From: Tanytarsus gracilentus
Lineage: Eukaryota; Arthropoda; Insecta; Diptera; Chironomidae
Reading direction: 5' to 3'
Length of the DNA stretch: 64,000 bases
NCBI GenBank assembly: GCA_038502055.1
Contig: JAXRKN010000036.1
Coordinates: forward strand, 620,001-684,000
In this document: positions 1 to 10,267 of the stretch, in pieces
Position numbering within the stretch: position 1 is the stretch's first letter
How the letters are laid out: each line of letters opens with the position of its first letter
The notes under the pieces: model-generated
What the model saw: the letters and a program-made list of their open reading frames with translations, nothing else
Database searches by the model: none
What the model was told of the DNA's origin: nothing
Position numbers and translations under genes: made by a program

Positions 1-1
1 A

Positions 2-472
2 GTAGTTTTAACCGAGAAAGCGATGCACTTTGTATCGAAAGATGAACTGTCGTCGATGGTTGAAATCTATCTAGACGAACATGAATGGCAAATGTGGAAG
101 CAGCGTGGTGATCCAGTGCTCCATATTGATCTCGTAAAATGGGCAGACATTCTCGTCATAGCGCCGCTCGATGCTAACACTCTCGGAAAAATCAGTTCAG
201 GAATGTGTGATAATTTATTGACTTGTGTAGCGCGAGCTTGGGACATGGATAAGCCATTAGTGTTCTGTCCCGCAATGAACACCAAAATGTTTCATCATCC
301 ATTGACTCGCAAGCAACTTGCCGAGCTCCGTAGCTTCGGATATCACGAGGTTAAGCCCGTTTCTAAGACCCTAATGTGCGGCGATGTCGGTATGGGAGCT
401 ATGGCCGAGTATCAGACGATCGTTGACGTCACTTTAGCGCACTTGGCTGCTCCATTTAAGCAAGAAAACTGA
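2..472 (+). CDS. Ppcdc: Phosphopantothenoylcysteine decarboxylase, 3' part
   Basis: This enzyme decarboxylates 4'-phosphopantothenoyl-cysteine to 4'-phosphopantetheine, a flavin-dependent step of coenzyme A synthesis in the cytosol. The frame is open from base 2 (VVLTEKAMHFV) and the gene starts left of the window, so its start is missing. Visible family marks are the histidine in VLHIDLVKWAD (the active-site His of the HFCD flavoprotein family), PAMNTKMFHHP (the PAMN substrate and flavin motif) and LMCGDVGMGAMAE, with the active-site Cys in the substrate-clamp region. The protein ends at KQEN followed by TGA. No intron is seen in this part. A polyadenylation signal lies 66 bases downstream. 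The next gene is convergent, its stop codon only about 110 bases away. Family assignment is firm. Confidence 0.93.
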   Translation, partial: VVLTEKAMHFVSKDELSSMVEIYLDEHEWQMWKQRGDPVLHIDLVKWADILVIAPLDANTLGKISSGMCDNLLTCVARAWDMDKPLVFCPAMNTKMFHHPLTRKQLAELRSFGYHEVKPVSKTLMCGDVGMGAMAEYQTIVDVTLAHLAAPFKQEN

Positions 473-537
473 AAGACAATGCGTGTGGTATCAATGGGGT
501 TGTTCTTTTTTTTCTAAAACGCTGTATTTAGTGATTT

Positions 538-543
538 AATAAA
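538..543 (+). terminator. Polyadenylation signal of Ppcdc
   Basis: A canonical AATAAA stands 66 bases after the Ppcdc stop codon and before the convergent CISD3 stop codon. It is the only such signal in this short gap on the plus strand. Confidence 0.6.
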
Positions 544-580
544 GGGAAATAACTACAAAATGATTTTTCAATTGATGCAA

Positions 581-1019
581 CTATGTTAGAGTCTTGTGGG
601 TGCCGTCGCAGAATGGTCGGTTCTTTGTTTGCTTGCAATTACACAAATAATACTCGCCACTCTTCTCAACAGCGAATCTAATTGGTTTTTGTTCTATCTT
701 AAAGTGAACAAGCTTGTGAGTTCCGTCACAGAACGGCTGCGATTTCGATTTACCACAGAAACACCAAGCATATTTTTTGCCTACAAATTTAATTCATTAA
801 CTTATGCACAGATTTTTATTTAAATTATCAATTACCTCCTTCCAAAGTAAATCGAAAAGGTTTCTTATCATACACAACTCCTGGTTTAGTTTGATTCTGA
901 GCCGTTTGAAGATCCTCGAGTATATTTCGTGGAATTTCAACTTCCTTGCTTGAAAATGCACGTGATATCATAAAAACGCCACGATTTAAGTTAAATTGTC
1001 TTCGAATTAAAGCGCTCAT
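581..1019 (-). CDS. Cisd3: CDGSH iron-sulfur domain protein 3 (CISD3), mitochondrial
   Basis: There are two coding exons: 1019-836 and 780-581, giving 127 residues. The 55-base intron has GT-AG ends and interrupts a glycine codon (LEGG-KKYAW). The mature part holds two CDGSH-type 2Fe-2S motifs, CFCGKSKSQPFCDGTH and CNCKQTKNRPFCDGTH. Each has three cysteines and one histidine as cluster ligands; in the second, the usual Ser after the CxC pair is Thr. Tandem motifs distinguish CISD3 (MiNT) from the single-motif, membrane-anchored CISD1 and CISD2. The N-terminus is basic with few acids and runs through ISRAFSS, typical of a mitochondrial matrix presequence. CISD3 is linked to iron-sulfur and electron-transport homeostasis. 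The start codon lies 140 bases from the Ashwin-like start on the other strand. Confidence 0.93.
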
Positions 1020-1158
1020 GTTGAAAAAAGATTTCTTTTATAAGTGAGTGATGCAGAAGAGATGCAGAAAGTAGGGTTGATTCCTAAAAAGATGCAAAAA
1101 GTTTATTATTATAAATTTTGTAAATATTAAGAGAATTTTGTATATTTTATTTCAAAAA
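1020..1158. promoter_or_regulatory. Shared head-to-head promoter region, CISD3 and Ashwin-like
   Basis: Only 139 bases separate the two start codons, so both 5' UTRs and promoters must fit here or overlap. Three near copies of the 9-mer GATGCAGAA occur at 1050, 1061 and 1091 (the last is GATGCAAAA). No TATA box is evident. The regulatory role is inferred from the layout. Confidence 0.4.
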
Positions 1159-1557
1159 ATGGACAACGCTCAAAGACTTTTACATCCGAACCTGCTTCAA
1201 AACTCAGAAATTATTGATGTGATCAAAGAAGTGAGACGAATAAAGCTTATTTTAGTGTATTAACATTTATTTAATTTATTTTAGCGGCAACTTGACATAA
1301 ACAATTTAGAATCGCTTTCGAGGAGTGAACTGATAGAATTATTTAAGGCACAAATCATGCCCAAGCCTCAACGACAGTCAAAATCAAACCAATCAACCAA
1401 TGGATTAGCACAGGAAGTTAAGAAAATTAAACTTAATAGAGAGCATGGACGTGAAGTTGTTGAGAAAATGGAACTGGATGATGGCAATGTAAACAAGAGA
1501 AGTCATGGAGAAAATCTTCAGAATAAGTCAAAAAGGCAGCGAATACAGTGGCCGTAA
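1159..1557 (+). CDS. Ashwin-like nuclear protein (C2orf49 family)
   Basis: There are two exons, 1159-1230 and 1285-1557, joined in phase 0 across a 54-base GTGAG...TTTAG intron. Read-through would hit a stop, so the intron is needed. The product has 114 residues. It matches the Ashwin layout: RLLHPNLL near the N-terminus (vertebrate LLHPELL), a central MPKPQR (vertebrate IPLPQR), a Lys/Asn-rich low-complexity middle, and the C-terminal end RQRIQWP (vertebrate IQHVTWP). Vertebrate Ashwin is nuclear, associates with the tRNA ligase complex and has a role in embryonic survival. The insect protein is about half as long because the Ser-rich middle is short. Its stop lies 17 bases from the end of the convergent next gene. 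The match was made from remembered motifs, not a search. Confidence 0.75.
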
Positions 1558-1573
1558 TAAATTATGAATTACC

Positions 1574-2152
1574 TTAATTTAAATGATGATTTTTAATTGC
1601 CTCAAGTATGTCGTCAACTTGTTTGCCTGTTTTAACTCGATCTTCAAAGAAGTTTTCAGCCAAATTTAATAAAATTTGTTCCTCGTTGACGACGATAAGC
1701 CCATAACAAGGTTTTTCAATAAGTCGAGACCAAACGTTGATCAGATCAAGGAATGCCGCAATAAGTGATGAAATTTGATGAAATCTATCCGGACTCGTCG
1801 CTTCAATCCACAAGTGCTAAAAATTATTTAAATAATTAAAGATTAAACAATTAATTTTAATTCTCACCAGTGACTCCAATATCAGAACTTGTGGAATTCT
1901 ATCAATCGGAAGATTATCCAAGAACAGGATTTTTCTCAAAAGAGTATTATAATCAACAGCTGTTACTAATCCTAATTTTAGAGCTTTCGGTCTTTGAATT
2001 TTCCTTCTCAAATCAACAAGCTGATTATTCACCTTTTCCTTGGTAATTATGTAAACATTTAAATCGAGCTGATTGATTAAGTATGCCGCAATATGCGTTG
2101 AAATTTGTAGTGACTGATTATCCTTTGGATTATTAAAAATTAAATAATTCAT
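1574..2152 (-). CDS. Unrecognised 175-residue protein, possibly RecA-fold-like
   Basis: There are two exons, 2152-1868 and 1816-1574, with a 51-base phase-0 intron (LILESL-HLWIEA). The ATG at 2152 is the first in frame; the four upstream codons contain no ATG. I do not recognise the protein with confidence. It alternates short hydrophobic strands (MNYLIF, LNVYII, IPQVLILESL, CYGLIVVNEE) with helical stretches, as in an alpha/beta P-loop fold. LILESLHLWIEA looks like a Walker B strand with Asp replaced by Glu, but the loop after the first strand (FNNPKDNQS) lacks the GxxxxGK Walker A motif. A divergent SWSAP1 or RAD51-paralogue-like DNA-repair protein is one possibility, held weakly. It is convergent with the Ashwin-like gene. 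The spliced reading frame is well supported; the function is not. Confidence 0.7.
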
Positions 2153-3554
2153 TTTTCCCTCCAAAAAAAATGAAAAAATGTTTTTGTTTACAAAACTGGG
2201 GATGATTTAAAAGTTACGTCGATTATGAGCTTTTAAATTAACTGAAAAAAAATTTTAAAATAAAAAGAGCTTTTTTTAAACACATTCTGGTAATTTTCTT
2301 CATTTATTCGAGTTTAAGATCCACAAAAAATGCACAAGTTCATATTAGGATAGAAAAATTAAATTTCTTAATTAATCAACATGATTTTCTTAACGAATAC
2401 TTTCATTCATCTTAAAGCATTTCCATAAACTTCTATATAAAGCCAAATCCAGTATAAAACCAATTCCACGCTAAATTTTTATGAGTTTGTAAAAAATCTC
2501 AATCGCAAAGAAAATTAATAATTCTCGTACACGTTTCAGTGTAAAATCAAACACCTTACAATTTTTTTTGGCAAGATTCTCTAAAAAGTTTTTTTTTCAC
2601 CAATTCCACAAATCATCAATGAGCATCTCTATTGGAGTATAATTAGACATTTTCCAAGGCGCTTTATTATTTTACTATATTTTTTATGACAAATTTTGCA
2701 TAAGTAAATCTATAAATTTAGCTGTAATTATAATGCGTTTGCATAACATTTTTTATAGGATTTTTAAAGGGAGGATGTTGAGGAGGTTCATTTATAGATT
2801 ATTTTTCTTACAGGGTAATTGTATATATATATAGAATTTCATGCTATAATTCTCTCATTGATAAATAATTACTCTTGTGAATTACGGTGATGATGATTTG
2901 CTTTTTTAAATCAAAGCAGGTACAAGTAAATAATAAAAAAAAAAATGTAATTTGTTTGATGAGTCTTTTCACTAAACTGATGTCTCATTGTCACCTTCGT
3001 CAATTTTTCCGAGATTCAGTTTTGCATTTAAATCGTTAACTGTGAGGAAAAATATTATTAAATAAATTAGAGCTTTAAATCTATTAATTCTGCTTTTATT
3101 CTCGACAAGTTTTACAAAACTTACCACAGTAGTAATACTTTGAGATCCTAGGCAAAGCTATTTTCATGTGTCGTAAAAGAGAGAAAAGTTTATGTGGGAG
3201 GAAAAACTTTATGAAAATCCATTAAAAAACTTTTCTAACATTCTCGTGTGTTTTATACCACAAATGTGCGATTTTCTATAAACTTATCCTCAATAAACAA
3301 CAATCGGCTACAACAACGAATTCTATAATACAAATTTTTTTTTCGGGGGCAGCACAAAAATATTTTCAAAAGTGAAAAAAAATGTGAGGAAAAATAAAAT
3401 AAAATTTGCGTTGAATAAGCAGAATTAAATAGAGGATATAGAGTTGTGCAAGAACAAAGAATTTTGCATAAATCACGATAAAAAATCGACTCACCATATT
3501 ATCATAAATATAAATTGAACTCTGCGAGGTTCAATGACAAAATGCGAGAATAAA
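2153..3554. other. Gap: probable 3' UTR of the Popeye gene plus intergenic DNA
   Basis: This stretch is AT-rich with no supportable reading frame. It lies between the 5' end of the unrecognised 175-residue gene and the Popeye stop codon. It contains TTTATT strings (AATAAA on the minus strand, for example near 2306) that could end the Popeye transcript, and a short TA run near 2822-2834. Confidence 0.5.
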
Positions 3555-6500
3555 CTAAATCTCGGCGAAATTTTTCTTCCGACTCCTCGAAGCCTTTCCG
3601 CAGTCGTCGATCGTGGTTGTCGAAATTTCCGTTCCATTTTCATCGCTTAAACGCACGACAACGCTATTCATACCGCCAGTCGTATTGTATTGATTAAGTC
3701 GAGATTTCATGACGTGCGATTGAGTGCTCGACGATAAAGTTACCGGCGAAATTTGCGACTGAAGAATATGACTCGCTTGCTGATTATGAATTTGTTCACT
3801 ATTGTCAATTAATTGTAAACCATTTCCATTTTTCGTTATGTTACTGGTGTAGTTGTTGTTGCTCTTTGACGATGATGATGATTCTTTTTGTTTCATGACT
3901 AGCAATGGCACATGCTCGGGATTATCAGCGACTAATTGATTTTTTTTTCGTGTGTAACATCAAAAATATATAACGACATCGAATAGGGGGGAATTTTTTT
4001 TTGAAAAATGTTGCGAGAGCATAATGCATCAACAGGGAGGGAAAAAAGTAAAAAAAAAGAATAAATTAACAAAAATCAAAAAATTATTTTTCATGCATTT
4101 TAAAATTTAATGGAATTTTTATCATGAATAGTTTTGAACATAAGCATAAGCTAGACAGCGATAAAAGCGGCGCTTGGTGATTTTTGCACTTACCTTGCAG
4201 TTGCTTATTAATTAAAGCTGTTAGTCCATTTCCCTGACTATCGATTGATTTTTTCATTAACAACATCGGCTTGTTGTCGTCTTCGTCGCTATATGTGTTG
4301 CCGTTTGATGTAATATAACCATTGCCATTATGTGCCATGGTTTCACTGACCTATTTACAATTAATTATTTTAAAATTATGCACTCAATGGATATATTTTA
4401 CTCACTTGCGACACCTGCATAAGCTTTTTCACAACATCCTTCGCTAGAATATGATCGAATGCGATTTGCAGAAATTCATCGCCCATAATCGACAATTTTA
4501 GCTTGTCTCGATGCCAAATGAGAATTTTTGAATCGTCAATTGCCGTCACCGATACTTGGAAGTAATCATCGGTACTGACACCAAAGTACTCTGGACTATC
4601 GAGAAATTGATTTGGAAAGACAATGTGCAATGCCTTCTGATTCTGCGACACGACAAATCTGTAATAATAATTTTATATAAAAAATATTTAAATTTAACAA
4701 ATTACTCACTTTCCACTCAGAACTAAACTTAAGCTATCGACTTTTGTTATTTTCTCCTGCACATAAATCTCCTGACATTTCATTTTTCTCACGATCTTGA
4801 GGCAACTCAAAATTTTCTTAAATCTTCGACGTGACACCCGCAGTGGCTTGAAGAGTGCAATATAAACCTGAGGAGGAAAAGAAAATGTAAAATTGAGCGA
4901 ATTTTGTGAGTGTGTGTCATGCACGTTCAATTGTATATAAAACAGTTTCATTAACATCACCGCCTTAGCAACAGCGGAGGAGAAAAGAGCTTTAAAGTCG
5001 CGTACGTGCCTCGCACGTTTTTATGCTTGCTACAGTTTTTTTGCTGTTGCTTCTCATCGGTTCTTCGTATTTCGCACACTTTTCAATAAATTGCATCATT
5101 CACTTACAAGGAGGAAGAGAATTCTTGCAATGCAATGCCATTTATGCATGCGAACGTGCGTCTACCAGTTTTTCGTTTGATCTTCTTAACAAAAATATTT
5201 TTTTATCGCAGCAATCTTTGTTTTAAAGGGAAAAAAGTTTTAGAGTCTTGTGCGGAGGGAAAACCGCAAAAAAATATGACGGTCTCATATTACGAGCAAA
5301 TAGCAACGGCCAAAGGTCTTACACTCCTTAAGCTTCTTTTCTGTAAATGGCGTGGATCACTGCTCAAATTGCTCTGGAGAGATTTGCTTATATTCCTTTC
5401 ACTTTACGCTCTTTTTCAAGCCATCTATCTGCTCGCACTCAATCATGAACAGCAGAAAATTTTCGAAGCCGTTGTTAAATATACAAAATCGTATCAAGAT
5501 CTTGCGACACTCTCGTTCATTCTTGGATTTTTCGTTAGCAAAGTATTCGGACGTTGGTGGGAACAGTGGAATAGCGTTCCGTGGTCAACTTCGCTGGCTG
5601 TTTACGTGTCAAGTACGCTCCACGGATACGACGAAGTTGGACGTGCAATGAGAAGAACGATCATGCGCTACACAGTTTTGAGTTTGACAATGGTTTTTCG
5701 TGCATTATCGCCTCGTGTTGTAAAACGATTTCCGCGAATGGATGACATGGTTAGCGCAGGGTTGATAAATGAGGATGAATTGGCGGTTCTATCGGAACTT
5801 GATAGGAAATTTCCTGGTTATGGAAAATATTGGCTACCGATTTGTTGGGCAGCGACAATTGCAACGCGAGCGAGGGAAGACGGAAGAATAAAGGATGATT
5901 TTGCCCTTAAGACAATCATGGAAGAGCTCACCAAATTCAGAGGAATGCTCGGCAATTTAACTTGCTATGCGAGTATCTGTGAGTTTGTGATATTGTTTTG
6001 TGGAAATTATTCTAAAAATTAATTTATTATCAAGGCATTCCACTGGTTTATGTTCAAGTGGTCGTCATTGCCGTCTATACATTCTTCTTGACTTCTCTTC
6101 TCTCCCATCAATACATCTTGCCTCCTGCAAATGCAGTCAAACCACCAATTCAACTCGATTATCTTCCAATTCTCATTTCGCTTCAATTCATTTTCTACAT
6201 GGGTTGGCTTAAAGTGGCCGAAACAATGATAAATCCATTTGGATGCGATGACGATGACTTTGAAGTGAATTATTTAATTGATCGTAATCTTCAAATGAGC
6301 TACTTAATTGTGGATGAAATGCATCACGAGCATCCAGAATTGCTTAAGGATCAGTATTGGGATCAAATTCCACAAGAACTTCCAGACAAGTCACGCGAGA
6401 AGGATAGAGATAGAGAGAGGGATAGAAGAGCTACGAATGTTGACGATATTTTTGACCTCGACGATAACAACCGTAAAAGTATGCCGAGAATTGCACGAAG

Positions 6501-9500
6501 AAATACGGCAAATGTTTTTATAAACATGAATGAGGAGGAGACTGGCGTTAAAATTTCTAATCTATCAAAGGAATCGCTTAAACCGAGACCTGATATCATC
6601 GATAAAACTTATCACCGTCTATCCAACGTTCAAGAATCTCAGATGACACTCGTGCGTCAAATGCAAAAATCTAAATCAAAGAATTCATTGGCGACCAAAA
6701 GCAACACCTCAAAAGCTAGCAAACGTTAATTCATTTTCAACTAATTATTAATTGTCAAAAAAAAATTAGCAAAATTAATTTTTTTTCTGATGCAATTTCA
6801 TCAATAAATTGTAAAATGTCTCAAAAAAACAACCGCTTTCACCACCACCATTAACTTTTATATAGCGACAACACGTCTTGACATATATTTTGACAAATTT
6901 TTCTGTTATTGAGAAGAAGCAAAAAAATAAGTCATAACTTTTTGTGAATGAGTGATTCTTTAATGTTTTTCGCCTTATTTACTCGCGTGGCTGTTGATAT
7001 TCAAAAATTTCCTCACCGACTACGTCAAACTGTCGAAGCGGAGGTGTATGTAATCAGCTGACTATCATATTCCATATTCTTTCGTCGTTCGAGTTTAATT
7101 AGAAACTGTTTTCTCTTACGCTTTATCACGAGGTTTTTTAAAAAGAGATTTCTCATAAAAACAAAAGTTTAAAAATTTTATGAGATTGCAAAAAAAAATA
7201 TATTTGCAGAAGCTACATGACTTTAGTCAGTTGCGTTTCATTATCGTGATTTTTTTAAGGGAATTTTGTGGATTCATTGATAGTATTTTTACTTTTTAGG
7301 AATTTTATTTTTGGATTGAAATTTTTTACTATTTTTAGATAAGATTTCATAAAATTTCATCACTTTTAAAAAAGATCTAAATTTATTCCCGTTTCAATTA
7401 ACGGTCTTGAAGTCATTGAAACTCCAATTTTATATATCGGATCTATGATCATCGAACAAAAAAATCACCTGGAAGTTCAATGTCACAATGATCACCATGT
7501 AAAAGAGACACATATATATGAATCACAGTGACTGCTAAATAATTGCTACGAGAGACAGAGCGGTAAGTAGACACACGTGATTTTTGCGCAAAAAAAGGTG
7601 TATATATACATAAAAAAGTGAGCGAGCGAGAGAGAAAGAGCATGAGCAAGCACAACGACCGTTCAGTTGAGTAAGTAAGGAGTGGAGAAGAAGAAGAAGA
7701 CAAATTTAAGTTTCTTTAAATACTCGCGTAGCGAGCGAGACAGTTCAGTTTAGGTTGAAAATCAGAAGCGATAAGGAGAAAATAAAATAAAATAAAGTTA
7801 AAAATAGAAGAAAAGGAATTTTATCTTAAAGATTATCACTTTAAATTCTAAAAATGTGCTTATCGGTTAATAAAGCTTATGAAAGCTGTTGTGAATCAAT
7901 GAACAAGATTTTGGAGGCTCGTCACGATCGACATAAGAAGATCAATGAAAAAGAAAATGTAGACGCTGTTGAAGTGGTAGAAGAAAAAGTCTTTATATCC
8001 GATCGCCTTGCACTCATGACTCAAATGACGAGAATATTTTTCAATAAATTCAAGCTGGCAGCTGGAAGACTTCAAGAGTCGACTTTCTATAGGTAAAGTC
8101 ACTGATATTAATTGAGTTAATTTAATTTTTTGACTATTTGAGTTGTGTCACGTAGACATTTAAAAAAAAATTATTTTCATTAATTTTTTCTTCTTTTCTC
8201 TCACAGGATCTTGACACGTACAACTCAGCCAGCTCATGTTGCTTCAATGATAATTGTACTGCTAATAAGCTTTAGCATATTTCACGATCAAAAGAGCGAT
8301 GAAACAATCACGCCTCGAACTAAAAGTCCCCTCACCACTTTCTTCTACCTCGCAAGTTTTTCAGCTCACTTTGGTGCTCAAGTATGGATGACTTTCGTTT
8401 CGGGTTTGGCTCTTTATTTTTCGCTGCCTCGACACACTTTCGGAATGTGTCAAGAAGTGCTATTTCCAAAATACTTTTTGATCAATACCCTCTTCTCAAC
8501 CGTGACAGTTATCACGTTCGCAAAAATCAATGCAAATTTAAACGACTTTCGCGGAGCAACTCAACTGGCGATTCTCTCACTTTGTCTGATAATTGAAATG
8601 ATCATCTATTTTTATTTAACTCCAACACTTTTGCACTACATGCGCTTGAAATATCAATTTGAGAGGAAGCTCGGGAATGGCGAGGAAGTTGGATATCAAA
8701 AGACTTTGCCAGCGTTCAATTGTGAGGAGTATAAGAATGTGCATAAAAAATTTAGAAGAGTTCATATGACTTGTGCGATCGGGAATATTGTTGCTATATG
8801 CTGTACATGTGCACATCTCTACTATATCGCCTCAAAAATTAGCATCGTGTGACGTAATTGAGAGAAGAAAAATAAGGTTTGGATGACTTTTAAAAGTCTA
8901 GAACCAAAGAGAAAATAAGACTGCTTTTCGGTGTGGCAAGCGTTTTCTGGAAAATTCGTTTATAAGTAATGCCAACGGTGCCTCTCTAAAGTAAACGCTT
9001 AATGAAATCAAATTTTGTGTCTTCTAATTTATGAACGCGTGAACAATTTTAAAAAGAAAATTAACAAGAGTCTCTAGTGTCATAAGATGAGAAATAAAAA
9101 AATTAATAAGCAGTCAATTAACTCGAATAAACAAATTGTAAAATTATTTTTTAAGTATCAGTATTGGAAATAAAAGTTCTCTCTTGAATAAAAACTTAAA
9201 TAAATAAAATTTTCCACGTGGCAACAGAATCAAGCTTAATTACTAAACGTGCAAAGAATTCTCTCATTGCATTTTTTTCTCTCTCTTTCATCTTCACGCT
9301 ACACATTCAGAGAGATACTCATACAGGTTTTATGAATGAATAAAGAATGTACGGCGAAAGACAAATCGGAAGGCATAAAAGAATTATGTGAGAAGAAAAT
9401 GAAAAAAATATAAAAGCTCTCAATAGCACGTCGTATTTGTTTTAGCAGCGCGCTTACTCTTTGACTCGCTTCTTGAATTTTTATGAATGGTAAGACTTTG

Positions 9501-10267
9501 CTAGAAAATCTAAAAATTTTTATCCAAAAATATTGCAGTGTATTTTTTTTGAGGATATCATAAAATTTTCTTTTTATCTCATGTGCATAATTCACTTTGC
9601 ATGCACTCATATACAATGAAGCTTTGGGGCTTTTTAATGCTTTTGTTATTCGCCAAGCTTCTTTTCTGCTTTTTTGTTGGAGCTCGTGTGAGAAAATCGA
9701 TAAAAGTAATTTTTCTCCCTTTTTATAGCTTCCGCACTAACTAACTAACTTTAATGCCGCTCTTTGTCCGCAAAAAAGAGTGGTGGGGTGAAGAAATAAT
9801 TTTGCAATAAAAAAATGTGAGATATGCCGCAATAAAATTTAGCTCACCTCCTCTATTTCCTTCTCGAATTTCACTGGTTTGAGTTTACTTATTAATAATA
9901 TCATATGAATAAGATTGATGACGATGAATGTCAAGGTCCATATTAGCACGTCGGGATGACATTCCACAAGGTAGGAGTACATTAGAAATAGTATGCATCC
10001 AAATGTAAACATGCACCGCATGTAGAGGGCATTTCCATATCGAAAGGTGGTCGCAAGAAATGCCAGCAGGAAGAAAGCACAGCCAATGTGAAAGTAGAAG
10101 TGATAGAATGAGTAAGCGGCACGACATTGATCGCTGAGAATAATTCCGAAAAACTTCATCAAGTACTGTGACGTTTGATCGATAAACGATTGATTTTCTT
10201 GAACATGATGCTGCTCGAGGGTACTCTCGGTGCTGGTGGCATTTTCTAATGCTTCACTGATAACCAT
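3555..10267 (-). CDS. bves: Popeye-domain-containing cAMP-binding membrane protein (Bves/POPDC)
   Basis: There are five coding exons: 10267-9848, 4867-4710, 4658-4406, 4350-4194 and 3931-3555, giving 454 residues. Joins were checked by frame: KEIEE-VYIALFKPL (phase 0), LSGK-FVVSQ (phase 2), MQVSQ-VSETM (phase 0), QLQ-VADNPEH (phase 1). Exon 1 encodes a short extracellular N-terminus with glycosylation sites (ENAT, ENQS) and three membrane helices (about residues 50-135). The Popeye domain follows, with LFKPLRVSRRRFKK, DSLSLVLSGK, FLDSPEYF and FQVSVTA; the DSPE and FQV(T/S) motifs form the phosphate-binding cassette for cAMP. The tail is Ser/Asn-rich. POPDC proteins act in the plasma membrane of muscle and epithelia as cAMP effectors and modulate ion channels such as TREK-1. 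Intron 1 (about 5 kb) holds two complete genes on the other strand. The ATG at 10267 was chosen because the reading frame upstream of it has no ATG. Confidence 0.93.
5276..6729 (+). CDS. Best: Bestrophin-family calcium-activated chloride channel
   Basis: There are two exons, 5276-5978 and 6035-6729, joined in phase 1 (YASI-C-IPLVYVQVV) across a 56-base intron, giving 465 residues. The start MTVSYYEQIA matches the universal bestrophin MTVTYS start and is followed by KWRGSLLKLLWRDLLIF. Other family marks are LSFILGFFVSKVFGRWW (neck helix and RWW motif), GWLKVAETMINPFG and the acidic DDDDFEVNYLIDRN (calcium clasp). Bestrophins are pentameric anion channels gated by cytosolic calcium in the plasma membrane. 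The C-terminal 100 residues are charged and low in complexity (EKDRDRERDRR, then Lys/Ser-rich). The neck lacks the usual Ile-Pro before the SF pair (here Ala-Thr), so this is a divergent paralogue. It is nested in Popeye intron 1. I cannot say which of the four fly Best genes it corresponds to. Confidence 0.92.
6730..7853 (+). other. Gap between bestrophin and TMEM205-like: 3' UTR and promoter
   Basis: The left end holds a probable bestrophin polyadenylation signal (AATAAA at 6803-6808). The right end (about 7600-7850) is purine-rich (AG-repeat) leader-like DNA with two initiator-like TTCAGTT strings, near 7661 and 7743, upstream of the TMEM205-like ATG. No reading frame here is supportable. 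Confidence 0.4.
7854..8852 (+). CDS. TMEM205-family multi-pass membrane protein (DUF4149)
   Basis: There are two exons, 7854-8092 and 8207-8852, joined in phase 2 (FYR-ILTRTTQPAHV) across a 114-base intron, giving 294 residues. Diagnostic TMEM205 text is AHFGAQVWMTFVSG and SLPRHTFGMCQEVLFPKYF, closely matching the human protein. About four hydrophobic helices are visible: MIIVLLISFSIF, VWMTFVSGLALYFSL, LFSTVTVITFA with LAILSLCLIIEMIIYFYL, and CAIGNIVAICCTCAHLYYIA. The N-terminal 85 residues (Cys-rich start, charged middle) are an insect-type extension before the core. Human TMEM205 is a secretory-vesicle and surface protein tied to cisplatin resistance; its molecular activity is unclear. The gene is nested in Popeye intron 1, downstream of and parallel to bestrophin. 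Several AATAAA strings follow, for example at 9126. Confidence 0.85.

Larger units (their letters stand above)
4868..9847 (-). other. Popeye gene intron 1, host of two opposite-strand genes
   Basis: The intron has a GTGAGC donor at 9847 and a polypyrimidine-CAG acceptor ending at 4868, and keeps phase 0 between exons 1 and 2. It contains the whole bestrophin gene (5276-6729) and the whole TMEM205-like gene (7854-8852), both on the plus strand. The 3' remainder (8853-9847) has no supportable reading frame, only AT-rich and CT-rich runs. Confidence 0.85.

Noticed and set aside
596..823. Plus-strand frame of 75 codons
   Set aside because: It is antisense to CISD3 exon 2, whose two CDGSH motifs are unmistakable on the minus strand.
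5023..5226. Plus-strand frame with a hydrophobic start just upstream of bestrophin
   Set aside because: It ends at a stop before the bestrophin ATG in another frame, has no family features and probably lies in the bestrophin 5' UTR or promoter.
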